Position numbers and translations under genes: made by a program | Notes under the pieces: model-generated | Told to the model about the DNA's origin: nothing | What the model saw: the letters and a program-made list of their open reading frames with translations, nothing else | The model's database searches: none | NCBI RefSeq assembly: GCF_000855665.1 | Contig: NZ_JXSS01000021.1 | Location: 1-40,618, forward strand | Reading direction: 5' to 3' | Source of the DNA: Lysobacter sp. A03 | GTDB taxonomy: Bacteria; Pseudomonadota; Gammaproteobacteria; Xanthomonadales; Xanthomonadaceae | DNA: 40,618 bases | Part shown: positions 1 to 9,047 of the stretch, piece by piece | Layout: each line of letters starts with the position of its first letter | Numbering within the stretch: position 1 is the first letter of the stretch

Positions 1-276
1 CTTCTCGTCATCCGGCGCTGGGACCCGATCATCCGGCGCGATCGGCGCGATCGGCTCCGGGTTGGCGGGGTCGGCGTCCTGGACGCCCGTCATATCGGCA
101 TCGGCGGCGGTGCCGGTCGCGGCCGGGTCCTGGGCGGGGGCGGCGTTGGCAGTGGCGCTGGCGTCCAGCTCCGCCGCCGGGATCGGTGTCTGGCTGCACG
201 CGGCCGACATCGCGACGGGCAACAACGCGACCATCAGGGCGCGGGCAAGGGTCTTGGAGTGCAGGGACTGGGTCAT
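1..276 (-). CDS. Putative lipoprotein, N-terminal part (truncated by window edge)
   Basis: An open frame begins with ATG at 276 and runs off the left edge after 92 codons, so only the N-terminus is present. The start has a basic N-region, a hydrophobic stretch (about residues 10-25) and a Cys at residue 27 or so in the context MSAAC. This suggests a Sec signal, possibly a lipoprotein, though the lipobox is weak because Ser rather than Leu sits at -3. The exported part seen is low in complexity, rich in Ala, Pro and Asp, and ends in an acidic Pro-rich stretch partly encoded by a 9-bp tandem repeat (about 34-55). No domain is recognised. It is divergent from the PAAR gene across about 160 bp. 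That it is a gene is fairly likely from the signal sequence and high-G+C coding pattern; its function is unknown. Confidence 0.6.
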   Translation of the reverse strand, partial: MTQSLHSKTLARALMVALLPVAMSAACSQTPIPAAELDASATANAAPAQDPAATGTAADADMTGVQDADPANPEPIAPIAPDDRVPAPDDEK

Positions 277-435
277 GGGATGCCGGACTCGTTTGGGGTG
301 CTGTGCAGCAAGCTAAAGCGTCGGGTGTGAATGCAATCTCTTGACGGGCGCTGGAGCTGAACGGAACCGGCACGAGGCTGCGCATCGCCGATGACATAGA
401 ATTCGGGTCGTCTGCAACACGACAAGGAGAAAAAC

Positions 436-1656
436 ATGACACGGATGTGGATAGTGCTTGGTGACGCCACGTCGAGCGGCGGCACCGTGATCACGGGATC
501 ACCCTTTACCGACATCGACGGCAAGCCCGTCGCCCGGATCAACGACATGGCGACCTGCCCCACGCACAAGGGCACGTTCCCGATCGTCGATGGGGACCCG
601 ACCACCATCATCGACGGCCAGGCGGTGGCACTTCATGGAAGCTCGCTCGCTTGCGGATGCAAGGTGTTGGCAGTGAAGCAGATGCGGGTGTTGCTGGACG
701 CAGGTGCTGGAGCATCGACCGCAGCCATCGCGGCGGATGCAGCAGCCAGCGCCAGTGCTGCGAAGGCGAACCATAATGGCGAACCGAGTCCTGCAGCCCT
801 CGCGATTAGCGACAGTGCATTCGATGAGCAGATCCGGTTCGTCGGCCCAACCGGTTCGGCGCTGTCCAATATCGGTTATGTGCTGCAGCTGGAAGACGGG
901 AGCAAGGTCGACGGCGTCACCGATGAGGACGGCCGGACCCGCCGCGTGACGACGTCGGCCCCGCTCGGCATCACGAAAGCGGAGCTGGTCGCCCCAACAC
1001 AGGCCTCTGGCTGCTGCGGCGCTCTGGGCCTTCCGTCGCAAACCGTTGAAGTGCCATTGGTCGGCGCGCGCACCAACGCGACCGCGGTTGGATCATCCGT
1101 GCATCAGGCCGCAGCCAAAGCGGAGGACCGAGGCCTGACCAGCGGCGAGGTCGCGATGCTGCGGCAAGTATTTGGAAATTCCGTGGATTATACGTCGGTC
1201 AAGCTTCACAACCATGGATACTGGCTGCTCTTCGGCTTCCAACCCGATAACACCGCAACTGCACCTAACGGCCAGATTTATCTTCCAGGGGATTTGTACT
1301 CGGTCGATTTTTCCGTGGACGAACTCGCCCGACAACATCTGCTCACACACGAGATGACGCATGCTTGGCAGTATCAACTTGGGTATCCGGTCAAGCGAGT
1401 GCGAACCCTGCGGCCCAATATGTCCTACGATTACACCTTGGGGCCAACGAAGCGCCTTTGTGATTACAACATGGAGGCACAAGGAAACCTGATCGCCGAC
1501 TATTTTCTGTTGCAGTACAGGAATGGGAAGAGAGAGCTGTCCGAGCCCCAATATGCATTCATGCAAGGCGACCCTTTGCCACTCTATCGCGCGGCACTCC
1601 GTGACTTCCTCGCCAACCCCGCTGACAAATTCAATCTTCCTAAGGTGACCAAATGA
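436..1656 (+). CDS. PAAR-domain protein with C-terminal HExxH metallopeptidase: probable T6SS effector
   Basis: The 406-residue protein starts at ATG 436 behind a strong AAGGAG (424-429). Three regions can be read. Residues 1-85 form a PAAR-type spike tip with candidate zinc ligands C41, H44, H67 and C73/C75. Residues about 131-188 resemble the small beta-sandwich extension common after PAAR tips (pattern YVLQLEDG...GVTDEDGRT). Residues about 234-406 contain LLTHEMTHAWQYQ with HEMTH at 305-309, and a later NMEAQ (E347) that could be the third zinc ligand, so this looks like a zinc metallopeptidase of the HExxH...E kind. PAAR proteins cap the VgrG spike of type VI secretion and carry toxin domains; that this domain is the delivered toxin is inference. 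The next gene overlaps by 4 bp and encodes a lipoprotein, as expected for an immunity partner. G+C is about 67% in a PAAR-coding line (541-600) but 47-57% in C-terminal lines, suggesting an exchanged toxin tip. No other T6SS genes lie in the window. Confidence 0.8.
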   Translation: MTRMWIVLGDATSSGGTVITGSPFTDIDGKPVARINDMATCPTHKGTFPIVDGDPTTIIDGQAVALHGSSLACGCKVLAVKQMRVLLDAGAGASTAAIAADAAASASAAKANHNGEPSPAALAISDSAFDEQIRFVGPTGSALSNIGYVLQLEDGSKVDGVTDEDGRTRRVTTSAPLGITKAELVAPTQASGCCGALGLPSQTVEVPLVGARTNATAVGSSVHQAAAKAEDRGLTSGEVAMLRQVFGNSVDYTSVKLHNHGYWLLFGFQPDNTATAPNGQIYLPGDLYSVDFSVDELARQHLLTHEMTHAWQYQLGYPVKRVRTLRPNMSYDYTLGPTKRLCDYNMEAQGNLIADYFLLQYRNGKRELSEPQYAFMQGDPLPLYRAALRDFLANPADKFNLPKVTK

Positions 1657-2171
1657 TGAGACCTTGCATCTTCTTTCTGGTCTCGGCCTTACCACTTGTC
1701 GGGAGTTGTACACAGCCGCGGGATACGTTCCAGCCAGCGGAGGTTCGCATGGAGAACGCTCAGCCCTGTTTCTCGATCAATGACACCCACGAGGCGAGAA
1801 CATTACCACCCGAGATCGCTTCAGTGACCGTGCGCAAACACGGCTCGAGCCAGAGCGATATTGTATGGGGCGTAGATCTTACTGCGGCGACCCCTCATTT
1901 TAGATTAGCGCCTGATCAGTGCATAAGATATGCCGCCGAAATACCGGACGCGATTGAGGTGAAGGCGCCTGAACCACTTAAGATTGGCGAGCACTACTCA
2001 GTGTCGATAAATGCGTTTATAGAGTCTCCGCAAGGGAAGCCCGACAAGATTCAAAATCGCCGCTACCTTCGTGACTTTTGTCTCAGCCGCTCCGCGAACG
2101 CATCGTTAGAAGCGATTTTTGTACCAAGGCGGAGTGGCAAACCCGCTTGGGAAGTTTGCCCAACCGGCTAA
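1653..2171 (+). CDS. Small periplasmic lipoprotein: probable immunity protein for the PAAR effector
   Basis: The 172-residue protein begins at ATG 1653, overlapping the effector stop as ATGA, so the pair is probably translationally coupled. The N-terminus is a clear lipoprotein signal: a hydrophobic run followed by LVGSC, with the lipid-accepting Cys near residue 19. The mature part has several further Cys (for example in QPCFSI, DQCIRY and near the C-terminus) and a beta-rich look, consistent with a disulfide-bonded periplasmic domain. From memory it resembles proteins annotated as putative T6SS immunity periplasmic lipoproteins; this was not searched. The location implies that the cognate toxin acts in the periplasm. 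G+C is only about 50-53% in sampled lines (1861-1980), against about 73% in a purA line (2341-2400), which supports recent acquisition. The immunity role is inferred from gene order, overlap and export signal. Confidence 0.75.
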   Translation: MMRPCIFFLVSALPLVGSCTQPRDTFQPAEVRMENAQPCFSINDTHEARTLPPEIASVTVRKHGSSQSDIVWGVDLTAATPHFRLAPDQCIRYAAEIPDAIEVKAPEPLKIGEHYSVSINAFIESPQGKPDKIQNRRYLRDFCLSRSANASLEAIFVPRRSGKPAWEVCPTG

Positions 2172-2220
2172 CCGAGTGGGGACTCCGTACGAACGCGGCA
2201 ATCCGCACCTCACATCCAAC

Positions 2221-2250
2221 AAAAAAGCCCCGCAATCGCGGGGCTTTTTC
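2221..2250. terminator. Bidirectional intrinsic terminator between immunity gene and purA
   Basis: A perfect 7-bp GC stem GCCCCGC/GCGGGGC (2227-2233 and 2238-2244) with loop AATC is flanked by six A on the left and five T on the right. It therefore gives a hairpin plus U-tract on both strands and serves the convergent immunity gene (+) and purA (-). Confidence 0.9.
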
Positions 2251-2270
2251 TTAGCGTCGCAACGCGAGCC

Positions 2271-3668
<1,398 letters not shown>

Positions 3669-3714
3669 TTATCCGGGTTTTCGGGGGTCCAGGCCAGTCC
3701 GGAAGGACAACCGT

Positions 3715-3906
3715 TTACAGAACCCGCACCAGCCACAGCGAGACCACGCCAACCACAAGCACCACGCCGCCGATCTTGCGTAATTGGTGGTCATCCAGCT
3801 GGCGCAGCTGCTCCATGGTCCGCCGCCAGCGACCCGGGGCGGCGAAAAGGAACAGGCCTTCCAGCACGGCGACCAGCGAGAGGGCCGACAGGAGCTCGAC
3901 GGTCAT
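3715..3906 (-). CDS. DUF2065 family small membrane protein (YjeT-like)
   Basis: This 63-residue protein has two hydrophobic segments (about 5-22 and 45-62) separated by a basic stretch containing RWRRTMEQLRQL, the layout of the DUF2065/YjeT family. The family has no established function. It sits 28 bp after hflC, and hflK-hflC-yjeT-purA is a widely conserved order, so it is probably co-transcribed with the HflKC genes. The identification rests on size, hydropathy, the conserved central motif and context. Confidence 0.88.
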   Translation of the reverse strand: MTVELLSALSLVAVLEGLFLFAAPGRWRRTMEQLRQLDDHQLRKIGGVVLVVGVVSLWLVRVL

Positions 3907-3934
3907 GCCGCGCTCCCGCCCGCATCGGTGAGGC

Positions 3935-4798
3935 TCAACGATCGTTGCCGAAGTACTTCAGGAAGTCGTCGTTGCGCTCCAGCATGATCACGCCCTGGCC
4001 GTCGTTGAACGATTCACGATAGGCCTCCAGGCTGCGCTGGAAGGCGTAGAACGCCGGATCCTTGTTGGCCGCTTTGGCATACAGCGCCGCCGCTTCCGCA
4101 TCACCCTGACCACGCAGGCGCTGCGCGTCACGCTCGGCCTCGGCCACGATCACCGCCTGCTGCTTGTCGGCGCCGGCGCGGATGGTCTGGGCCTGCTCGG
4201 CACCCTCCGCACGCAAGCGACTGGCCACCTGGTGCCGCTGGGCGCGCATGCGGCGGTAGACGTCCTGGATGACCTGGCTGTCGGTCGGGAGGTCGATCTG
4301 CTTCAGGCGCAGGTCGATGATCTTGACCCCGACGGTGCTGGCGCCCTTGTTGATGGCCTCCAGCTGGCGGTCGATGATTTCCGCGCGGTCGCCGGAGACC
4401 AGTTCCTTCAGGGTCCGTGAGTTGATCTCGTTGCGCAGCGAGTCCTTGATGATCGGCGCCAGCCGGTCCACGGCCAGGCTCTCGTCACCACCGGTCGCCC
4501 GGTAGAACGCACGCACGTCCTCGATCATGCCGACGGTGAAGAAGTCGACGCTGACGTCCTTGCGCTCGGAGGTGAGGTAGCGCTCGGGCTCGGCGTTGAA
4601 CACCGTCAGGCGGCGGTCGAACACCAGTGCGGTCTCCACCAGCGGCACCTTGAAGTGCAGGCCCGGCCCAATGCCGGTCCTGGCCACGCGGCCCAGGTTG
4701 AGCACCATGCCCACCTGGCCCTCACGGACCACGTAGGTGGAGCCCATCAGGCCCAGCAGCACGGCTACGGCGACCGCGATCCAAATGGAATGTCTCAT
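3935..4798 (-). CDS. hflC: Protease modulator HflC
   Basis: HflC pairs with HflK to form a large inner-membrane SPFH cage that surrounds FtsH and tunes its proteolysis of membrane proteins. The 287-residue protein has an N-terminal membrane anchor (about 7-24), an SPFH/Band-7 domain (about 25-190), and an Ala/Glu/Gln/Arg-rich helical C-terminal part (for example ASRLRAEGAEQAQTIRAG) typical of the cage helices. Its ATG overlaps the hflK stop by 4 bp. ftsH itself is encoded in the same window (10080-11987). Confidence 0.96.
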   Translation of the reverse strand: MRHSIWIAVAVAVLLGLMGSTYVVREGQVGMVLNLGRVARTGIGPGLHFKVPLVETALVFDRRLTVFNAEPERYLTSERKDVSVDFFTVGMIEDVRAFYRATGGDESLAVDRLAPIIKDSLRNEINSRTLKELVSGDRAEIIDRQLEAINKGASTVGVKIIDLRLKQIDLPTDSQVIQDVYRRMRAQRHQVASRLRAEGAEQAQTIRAGADKQQAVIVAEAERDAQRLRGQGDAEAAALYAKAANKDPAFYAFQRSLEAYRESFNDGQGVIMLERNDDFLKYFGNDR

Positions 4799-5931
4799 CG
4801 GTTTACCTCCGGACGGCCAGCGGGCCGCGGGGTGCGTTCAGTGCGGGAAGGCGGCGGTGTGGCCGATGAGGTATCGGGCGACAGCATCTCGGGTGTCAGC
4901 AGCGGTGCCGAGGAGGTATTGGCCGAGCCCGAGGAGCGGCCGGACCCTTCCGGGGCGCCGTCCATCGGCACGTAGATCAGCTGGCGCGAATCGCCACCGA
5001 CGATCTTGCGGTTGCCCGACAGCACTTCCTGCACGGTCTCCAGCCACAGGCGCTTGCGGGTAACTTCCGGCGCGTCCTTGTACTGGTCCACCAGCAGTGA
5101 AAAGCGGTCGGCATCACCTTCGGCGCGCGATACGGATGCGTCGCGGTAACCCTCGGCGACCGTGCGCACGCGGGCGGCTTGGCCTCGGGCCTCGGGCACG
5201 ACCTGGGCGGCGTAGGCTTCGGCCTCGCTGATCAGGCGGTCCTTGTCCTGCTGGGCGCTGTTGACGTCATCGAACGCCGGCTTGACCTCTTCGGGCGGTC
5301 GCGCGTTGGGCAGGTTCAGCTCGGTTACGACCAGCCCGGTGCGGTAGGCGTCCAGCGAGTTCTGCAGCTGCTCGCGGGCCGATACGGCCAGGGCATTACG
5401 CGCGCCCAGCACGGTGTCCAGGGTGGAACGGCCGACCTGCTCGCGCACCGTGCTCAGCGCCGCCTGCTGCAGCATGGCGTTGGCGTCACGGCTGCCGAAC
5501 ACATACTTCTGCGGATCGCTGACGCGGTACTGCACGTTGATCTCGACCTGGACGATGTTCTCGTCGCTGGTCAGGACCGGCACGTTGGTACCAAAGGTCT
5601 TGATCTCGGTGGCGTTGATCTTGATCGCGGTCTCAAACGGCCACGGCAGCTTGAAATGCGGGCCGGGCTGCAGGATGCGGGCGAACTGGCCGAAGCGCAG
5701 GACCACCGCGCGCTGCTGTTCGTTCACCAGCAGGAAGCTGTTGAAGGCGAGCCACAGAGCGAGCACCAGCAGCACCCAGCGACCGACGCCACCGCCGCCA
5801 CCGCCTTGGCCACCAAACAGGCCGCGCAGCCGATCCAGCACGTCGTCGATCCCGTTGCCGCCGGGGCGCCGACGCGGCGGGCGGCCACGGCCGCTGCCGG
5901 AATTGTCACTGCCAGGGGTATTCCAGGCCAT
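4795..5931 (-). CDS. hflK: FtsH protease activity modulator HflK
   Basis: HflK is the partner of HflC in the periplasmic HflKC cage around FtsH. The 378-residue protein starts with a Gly/Arg-rich cytoplasmic tail (1-50), then one membrane segment (about 51-70), an SPFH domain beginning NEQQRAVVLRFGQF, and a helical region with EARGQAARVRTVAEGYRD. The C-terminal tail (about 320-378) is Ser/Pro/Thr-rich and probably disordered. It is the first gene of hflK-hflC-DUF2065, with 90 bp separating it from hflX upstream, so it may be read from the hfq-hflX transcript as in other gammaproteobacteria. Confidence 0.96.
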   Translation of the reverse strand: MAWNTPGSDNSGSGRGRPPRRRPGGNGIDDVLDRLRGLFGGQGGGGGGVGRWVLLVLALWLAFNSFLLVNEQQRAVVLRFGQFARILQPGPHFKLPWPFETAIKINATEIKTFGTNVPVLTSDENIVQVEINVQYRVSDPQKYVFGSRDANAMLQQAALSTVREQVGRSTLDTVLGARNALAVSAREQLQNSLDAYRTGLVVTELNLPNARPPEEVKPAFDDVNSAQQDKDRLISEAEAYAAQVVPEARGQAARVRTVAEGYRDASVSRAEGDADRFSLLVDQYKDAPEVTRKRLWLETVQEVLSGNRKIVGGDSRQLIYVPMDGAPEGSGRSSGSANTSSAPLLTPEMLSPDTSSATPPPSRTERTPRPAGRPEVNR

Positions 5932-6021
5932 GCCTGCTCCTAAGGAAGGTGAACAGCGCCCCTTTGTCGCGGGCAGCCGATGATTCTAGGTGGGAGGGAC
6001 GCCTGCCTCAAGCAAGCGCGG

Positions 6022-7329
6022 TCAATGGAGGTCGTGGTCCGCCTCGGGCGGGGGCAGCAGTGCGTGCAACACATCGCCATCGGGCTGTTCGTGCAGGCGC
6101 GCGGCGTCGGCAAGCGACATGTCCACCTGCATGCGCCAGCCATCCTCGACCGACACTTCGTCACGCACCGCGCCCAACTCGTGCAGCTTGGCATGCAGCT
6201 TGCCCGCACGCGAGGGCACCTCGATGGAACCGGTGACGCGCTGCAGGTCCAGGATCTCGCCGATCGCTTCGGGCAGCAGGTCCAGACCCTCGCGCTCCTT
6301 GGCCGAGACCCAGACCCGCGGGTGGCCTTCGGACGGGCGGTCGACCCGGGGCTTTGCCTGCTCAAGCTGGTCGATCTTGTTGTAGACCAGCAGTTGCGGA
6401 ATATCCCCGGCACCGATCTCGGCGAGCACTTCGTCCACCTGGGCGATGCGTTCCTCGCGCAGCGGATCGGCCGCGTCCACCAGATGCAGCAGCAGGTCGG
6501 CCTCGCGCGCTTCGGACAGCGTGGAGCGGAACGCGGCGACCAGTTCATGCGGCAGATCGCGCACGAAACCGACCGTGTCGGCCAACACCATTGCGTGGCC
6601 GGACAGCTCGATGCGGCGCACGGTGGGGTCCAGGGTCGCGAACAGCTGGTCCGCGGCGTAGGCGTCGGCGCCGGTCAAGGCATTGAAAAGCGTGGACTTG
6701 CCGGCGTTGGTGTAACCCACCAGCGCGACTCGGGGCAACTCGTTGCGGACCCGGGCGCGGCGCATCTGGGTGCGCTGCACCTCGACCTTCTCGAGCCGCT
6801 TCTGCAATTGCTCCAGGCGCTTCTGCAACAGCCGCCGGTCGGTTTCCAGCTGGGTCTCACCCGGGCCACGCAGGCCGATGGAACCGCCGCGCAGGCTGTC
6901 CAAGTGGGTCCAGCCACGGACGAGCCGCGTGGACATGTGCTTGAGCTGGGCCAGCTCGACCTGCAGCTTGCCCTCGTGACTGCGCGCACGCTGCGCGAAA
7001 ATATCGAGGATCAGGCCGGTCCGGTCGACCACGCGGCAGCCCAGGATGCGCTCAAGGTTGCGCTCCTGGACCGGACTCAGCGGATGGTTGACCAGCACCA
7101 GGTCGGCTTCGGTGGCGGCGACGGCGGCCTGCACTTCCTCAAGCTTGCCGGTGCCGATCAGGATCGAGGCGTTGGGGTGGTCGATGCGGGCATTCAGTGT
7201 CGCGACCACGGTCGCCCCGGCCGAGCGGGCGAGCTCGGTAAATTCCTCCAGCTGGTCCTCATCGACGGGACCGCCGGCGTGGGGCTGGATCAGGAGCGCA
7301 CTTTCACCCTTGCGGGAGCGTTCAAACAA
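6022..7329 (-). CDS. hflX: Ribosome-associated GTPase HflX
   Basis: HflX is a GTPase that binds and splits stalled ribosomes, notably under heat stress. The 435-residue protein has the N-terminal HflX domain (about 1-195) with the glycine-rich GGSIGLRGPGETQLETDRR, followed by a long Arg/Gln/Lys helix. The G domain shows GYTNAGKS (205-212), DTVG (251-254) and NKID (317-320). The start MFERSRKGE matches relatives. It follows hfq by 90 bp in the standard miaA-hfq-hflX-hflK-hflC order. Nothing is missing. Confidence 0.96.
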   Translation of the reverse strand: MFERSRKGESALLIQPHAGGPVDEDQLEEFTELARSAGATVVATLNARIDHPNASILIGTGKLEEVQAAVAATEADLVLVNHPLSPVQERNLERILGCRVVDRTGLILDIFAQRARSHEGKLQVELAQLKHMSTRLVRGWTHLDSLRGGSIGLRGPGETQLETDRRLLQKRLEQLQKRLEKVEVQRTQMRRARVRNELPRVALVGYTNAGKSTLFNALTGADAYAADQLFATLDPTVRRIELSGHAMVLADTVGFVRDLPHELVAAFRSTLSEAREADLLLHLVDAADPLREERIAQVDEVLAEIGAGDIPQLLVYNKIDQLEQAKPRVDRPSEGHPRVWVSAKEREGLDLLPEAIGEILDLQRVTGSIEVPSRAGKLHAKLHELGAVRDEVSVEDGWRMQVDMSLADAARLHEQPDGDVLHALLPPPEADHDLH

Positions 7330-7419
7330 GAGGCGGGGCCTTTACGGGATTTGGGATCATGCCCGATGAGATGGGTGCAAGCTCGCCAAACACAAGCCAT
7401 GGCCGGACCGGATGACGAG

Positions 7420-7689
7420 TCAGGGCGACCCCGCGCCTTCATCGGTGTCCGCCGACTGCACCTGCCCGCCGCTGGGGCCCACTCGCACGTTGCGCGCCGG
7501 CACCACGGTGGAGATCGCGTGCTTGTAGACCATCTGGCTGACGGTATTGCGCAGCAACACCACGAACTGGTCGAAGGATTCGATCGTGCCCTGCAGCTTG
7601 ATGCCGTTGACCAGGTAGACCGATACCGGAATGCGCTCACGGCGCAACGCGTTCAGGAAAGGATCCTGCAAAGACTGTCCCTTGGACAT
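7420..7689 (-). CDS. hfq: RNA chaperone Hfq
   Basis: Hfq is the hexameric Sm-like protein that helps small RNAs pair with mRNAs. The ATG at 7689 gives 89 residues beginning [21 protein letters not shown] longer in-frame opening upstream is not used, because the family starts here. The Sm1 region ([20 protein letters not shown]) and Sm2 motif ([10 protein letters not shown]) are intact, and the short acidic C-terminal tail after residue 72 is typical of this lineage. The 196-bp leader (7690-7885) contains an inverted repeat CGTCGGC/GCCGACG (7750-7756 and 7766-7772) that could fold in the mRNA. Confidence 0.97.
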   Translation of the reverse strand: MSKGQSLQDPFLNALRRERIPVSVYLVNGIKLQGTIESFDQFVVLLRNTVSQMVYKHAISTVVPARNVRVGPSGGQVQSADTDEGAGSP

Positions 7690-7865
7690 CTGAATTCCCC
7701 GCTTGGTTTTTCTAGTTATGGGTGGCATGCCCTGTTCGGCATTGCCTGTCGTCGGCATTTCCCCAGCCGACGATTGGGGGATGGTAGCGCAACCCGGGCA
7801 CTGCGGACGTGCTGCAGATGGCGGATCGGGCGAAGTGCGACGGCGCGCGGCCAGAGCGCGAGGCA

Positions 7866-7891
7866 GGACACTCAGGGCGGGACACTCAGGG
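7866..7891. repeat. Two tandem 12-bp copies at the 3' end of miaA
   Basis: GGACACTCAGGG occurs at 7866-7877 and again at 7880-7891, with period 14. The second copy covers the miaA stop codon (7886-7888), so a short tandem duplication seems to have happened just after the reading frame. No function is evident. Confidence 0.6.
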
Positions 7892-8866
7892 AATGAACCC
7901 GACCAGTGCGTCCTCCAGGGCTGCACGCTCGGTCATCGGGTCGAACCAGCGCGCGTCCAGTTCGCCGCGCAGCCAGGTGATCTGGCGCTTGGCCAGCTGG
8001 CGCGTCGCGTGGATGCCGCGGGCGCGGAAGTCGGCCGCCTCCCCGCGTCCGTCCAGATACTCCCAAGCCTGGCGATAGCCGACCGCGCGTACTGCTGGCA
8101 GATCCAGCGGAGCCGGATGGTCGCGCAACTGTGGCAGCGCACGCAGCTCCTGCACCTCCTCGAGGAAGCCCGCCGCCAGCATCGCGTCGAAACGCTGCTC
8201 GATGCGCTGATGGAGGACCGCACGCTCGCGCGGTGCGAGGACCAGTTTCAACACCCGGAACGGCAGACGCGGTGCCGGCGCCTCGGCCCGCCACGAACTG
8301 ATGGTGCGACCCGAGGCGCGATACACCTCCAGCGCGCGCTGGATTCGCTGGGCATCGGTGGCGTGGATGCGGGAGGCTGCCGCCGGGTCCAGGGCCGCCA
8401 GCTCCCGGTGCAATGCCGGCAGGCCGCGCTCGGCGATCTCGGCGGCGATCTGCGCGCGGATCTGCGGGTCGGCTTCCGGCATGGGCGACAGGCCCTGCAG
8501 CAAGGCGCGGAAGTAGAGCCCGGTGCCCCCGGCCAGGATCGGCACCCGGCCGCGGGCGCTCACCGCCTCCAGTGCGGCCCGCGCATCGCGCGCGAACTCC
8601 GCGGCTGAGTACGGTTGCCATGGTTCGCGGATATCGACCAGGTGATGCGGCGCCCGCGCCATCTCCCCCGCGTCCGGTTTCGCAGCACCGATATCCAAGC
8701 CGCGATAGACGAGCGCCGAGTCAACGCTGATGATCTCGCCGCCAAGGCGCTCGGCCCAGTCCAGCGCCAACGCAGTCTTGCCAGACGCCGTCGGTCCCAT
8801 CAGCGCGATCGCGAGTGGTCGGGCGGAAATCATCGGAAATAAAGCGCAACGGTGAACGGCAGGCAT
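7886..8866 (-). CDS. miaA: tRNA dimethylallyltransferase MiaA
   Basis: MiaA transfers a dimethylallyl group from DMAPP to N6 of A37 in tRNAs that read UNN codons. The P-loop GPTASGKT (24-31 from this start), the following [18 protein letters not shown] and the [15 protein letters not shown]-like stretch are diagnostic. Two starts are possible: ATG 8866 (326 residues) or ATG 8833 (315 residues, beginning [13 protein letters not shown]). Neither has a clear Shine-Dalgarno, and the shorter one is closer to the usual spacing before the P-loop. It heads miaA-hfq-hflX, with 181 bp of probably regulatory DNA upstream. Confidence 0.95.
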   Translation of the reverse strand: MPAVHRCALFPMISARPLAIALMGPTASGKTALALDWAERLGGEIISVDSALVYRGLDIGAAKPDAGEMARAPHHLVDIREPWQPYSAAEFARDARAALEAVSARGRVPILAGGTGLYFRALLQGLSPMPEADPQIRAQIAAEIAERGLPALHRELAALDPAAASRIHATDAQRIQRALEVYRASGRTISSWRAEAPAPRLPFRVLKLVLAPRERAVLHQRIEQRFDAMLAAGFLEEVQELRALPQLRDHPAPLDLPAVRAVGYRQAWEYLDGRGEAADFRARGIHATRQLAKRQITWLRGELDARWFDPMTERAALEDALVGFIP

Positions 8867-8916
8867 GCGGTCATCGGCGAAGCCTAACCCGTCATCGCAC
8901 AGCGATCCCGGGCGAC

Positions 8917-8963
8917 TTGTTCACAGACCCTGTGGACAAGCATCGGCATCAAGCTGTGGACAA
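8917..8963. promoter_or_regulatory. Cluster of three DnaA-box-like 9-mers upstream of miaA
   Basis: TGTGGACAA occurs at 8931-8939 and 8955-8963 (reverse complement TTGTCCACA, one mismatch to the DnaA box TTATCCACA). TTGTTCACA lies at 8917-8925 in opposite orientation with two mismatches. Three such sites in 47 bp of a GC-rich intergenic region is notable, but DnaA binding is only inferred. The replication origin is not expected here, since no dnaA or dnaN is present. Confidence 0.35.
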
Positions 8964-9002
8964 CTTCCGGAGCGCGATGGCCGGCAAGGGCTGGGCTTAC
9001 GT

Positions 9003-9019
9003 TGGTCAATATTTGACCA
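9003..9019. promoter_or_regulatory. Perfect AT-rich dyad TGGTCAATATTTGACCA (operator-like)
   Basis: A 7-bp perfect inverted repeat TGGTCAA/TTGACCA with a 3-bp centre lies in the miaA-folP intergenic region, 28 bp beyond the folP stop and about 137 bp upstream of the miaA start. It is markedly more AT-rich than its surroundings and has no U-tract on either side, so an operator fits better than a terminator. Confidence 0.4.
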
Positions 9020-9047
9020 CCTGGGCGCGGCGATGAAAACGCAGGGG

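Noticed and set aside
5980-7896. A 638-codon plus-strand open frame over hflX and hfq
   Set aside because: Shadow of hflX and hfq; composition is typical of antisense frames in GC-rich DNA.
8917-8963. Calling the DnaA-box-like cluster the chromosomal origin
   Set aside because: There is no dnaA, dnaN, rpmH or gidA nearby, no long AT-rich unwinding region, and only three imperfect boxes.
9003-9019. Reading the dyad after folP as a terminator
   Set aside because: The stem is AT-rich, only 7 bp, and has no following T-run on either strand.
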